Source: Selaginella moellendorffii
Lineage: Eukaryota > Streptophyta > Lycopodiopsida > Selaginellales > Selaginellaceae
Length of the DNA: 64,000 bases
Direction: 5' to 3'
NCBI RefSeq assembly: GCF_000143415.4
Contig: NW_003314266.1
Location: 3,875,674 to 3,939,673 of the forward strand
The notes below the pieces were generated by a model, which saw only the letters and a program-made list of their open reading frames with translations, was not told the DNA's origin and did not search any database. Each line of letters begins with the position of its first letter. Positions within the stretch are counted from its first letter, which is position 1. Position numbers and translations under genes: made by a program. This document shows positions 63,904 to 64,000 of this stretch, one piece after another.

Positions 63904-64000
63904 TTAGTTGAAGTCTTCTGGAACAACAGGATACGAAGCGCAAGTAGCAATGCCTGAAAGCAAGAAAAACTTTTCACTAGGAAAAAGAGTGATGATGAAT
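63904..64000 (-). CDS. last exon of an aleurain-like (cathepsin H-type) cysteine protease, rest outside window
   Basis: The minus-strand exon 63953-63904 encodes GIATCASYPVV followed by PEDFN and TAA, preceded by a clean acceptor (CTTTCAG). IATCASYPVV is the C-terminal signature of plant aleurains, vacuolar papain-family proteases. Bases 63954-64000 are intron. The active-site exons lie beyond the window, so only the family is called. Confidence 0.7.
   Translation of the reverse strand, partial: FIITLFPSEKFFLLSGIATCASYPVVPEDFN

Overview
This is nuclear DNA from a land plant, most likely the lycophyte Selaginella (S. moellendorffii or close to it). I infer this from very short (about 40-75 nt) GT-AG introns, high gene density, and an AUX1-type auxin carrier, plastid PGM48-type protease, USP-domain cytoplasmic kinase and bulb-lectin receptor kinase together in one window. 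No database search was possible.

Left part (1-15 kb), all genes on the minus strand except one small ORF: a USP-kinase cut by the window start, a DUF569 protein, two hypothetical proteins, an intronless PPR protein, a clan-71 cytochrome P450, an LRR VIII-1 (HPCA1-like) receptor kinase and a bicupin.

Middle part (15-41 kb) is a graveyard and factory of local duplications. Pieces of the left-hand genes (P450, PPR, receptor kinase, cupin) plus pieces of a kinesin-10, an F-box gene and a bulb-lectin kinase are shuffled, inverted and fused here. An AT-rich island with a long (TA)n microsatellite sits at 20.5-22.7 kb, next to an intact zinc alcohol dehydrogenase. From 24 to 41 kb there is a tandem array: receptor-kinase pseudogenes whose middle is replaced by P450/PPR scraps, an F-box gene and an unrecognised acidic protein (called X here). 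A 5.7-kb segment is duplicated head to tail with both breakpoints inside the LRR region. Both F-box copies are intact, one X copy is intact, one is broken and one is a relic.

Right part (41-64 kb): an AUX1/LAX auxin influx carrier (minus), about 7 kb with little recognisable coding sequence, then a dense block. It contains organellar IF-3 (minus) and a double dsRBD protein (plus) starting 30 bp apart, an intronless XRN exoribonuclease (minus) converging on the dsRBD gene, a decayed copy of the dsRBD/XRN junction, cohesin SMC3 (plus), a PGM48-like M48 peptidase (plus), and the last exon of an aleurain-like cysteine protease (minus) at the window end.

The intact right-hand genes are housekeeping (translation, RNA decay, cohesion, plastid proteolysis). 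The 4-41 kb part is a recombinogenic region built from signalling, F-box, P450 and PPR genes.
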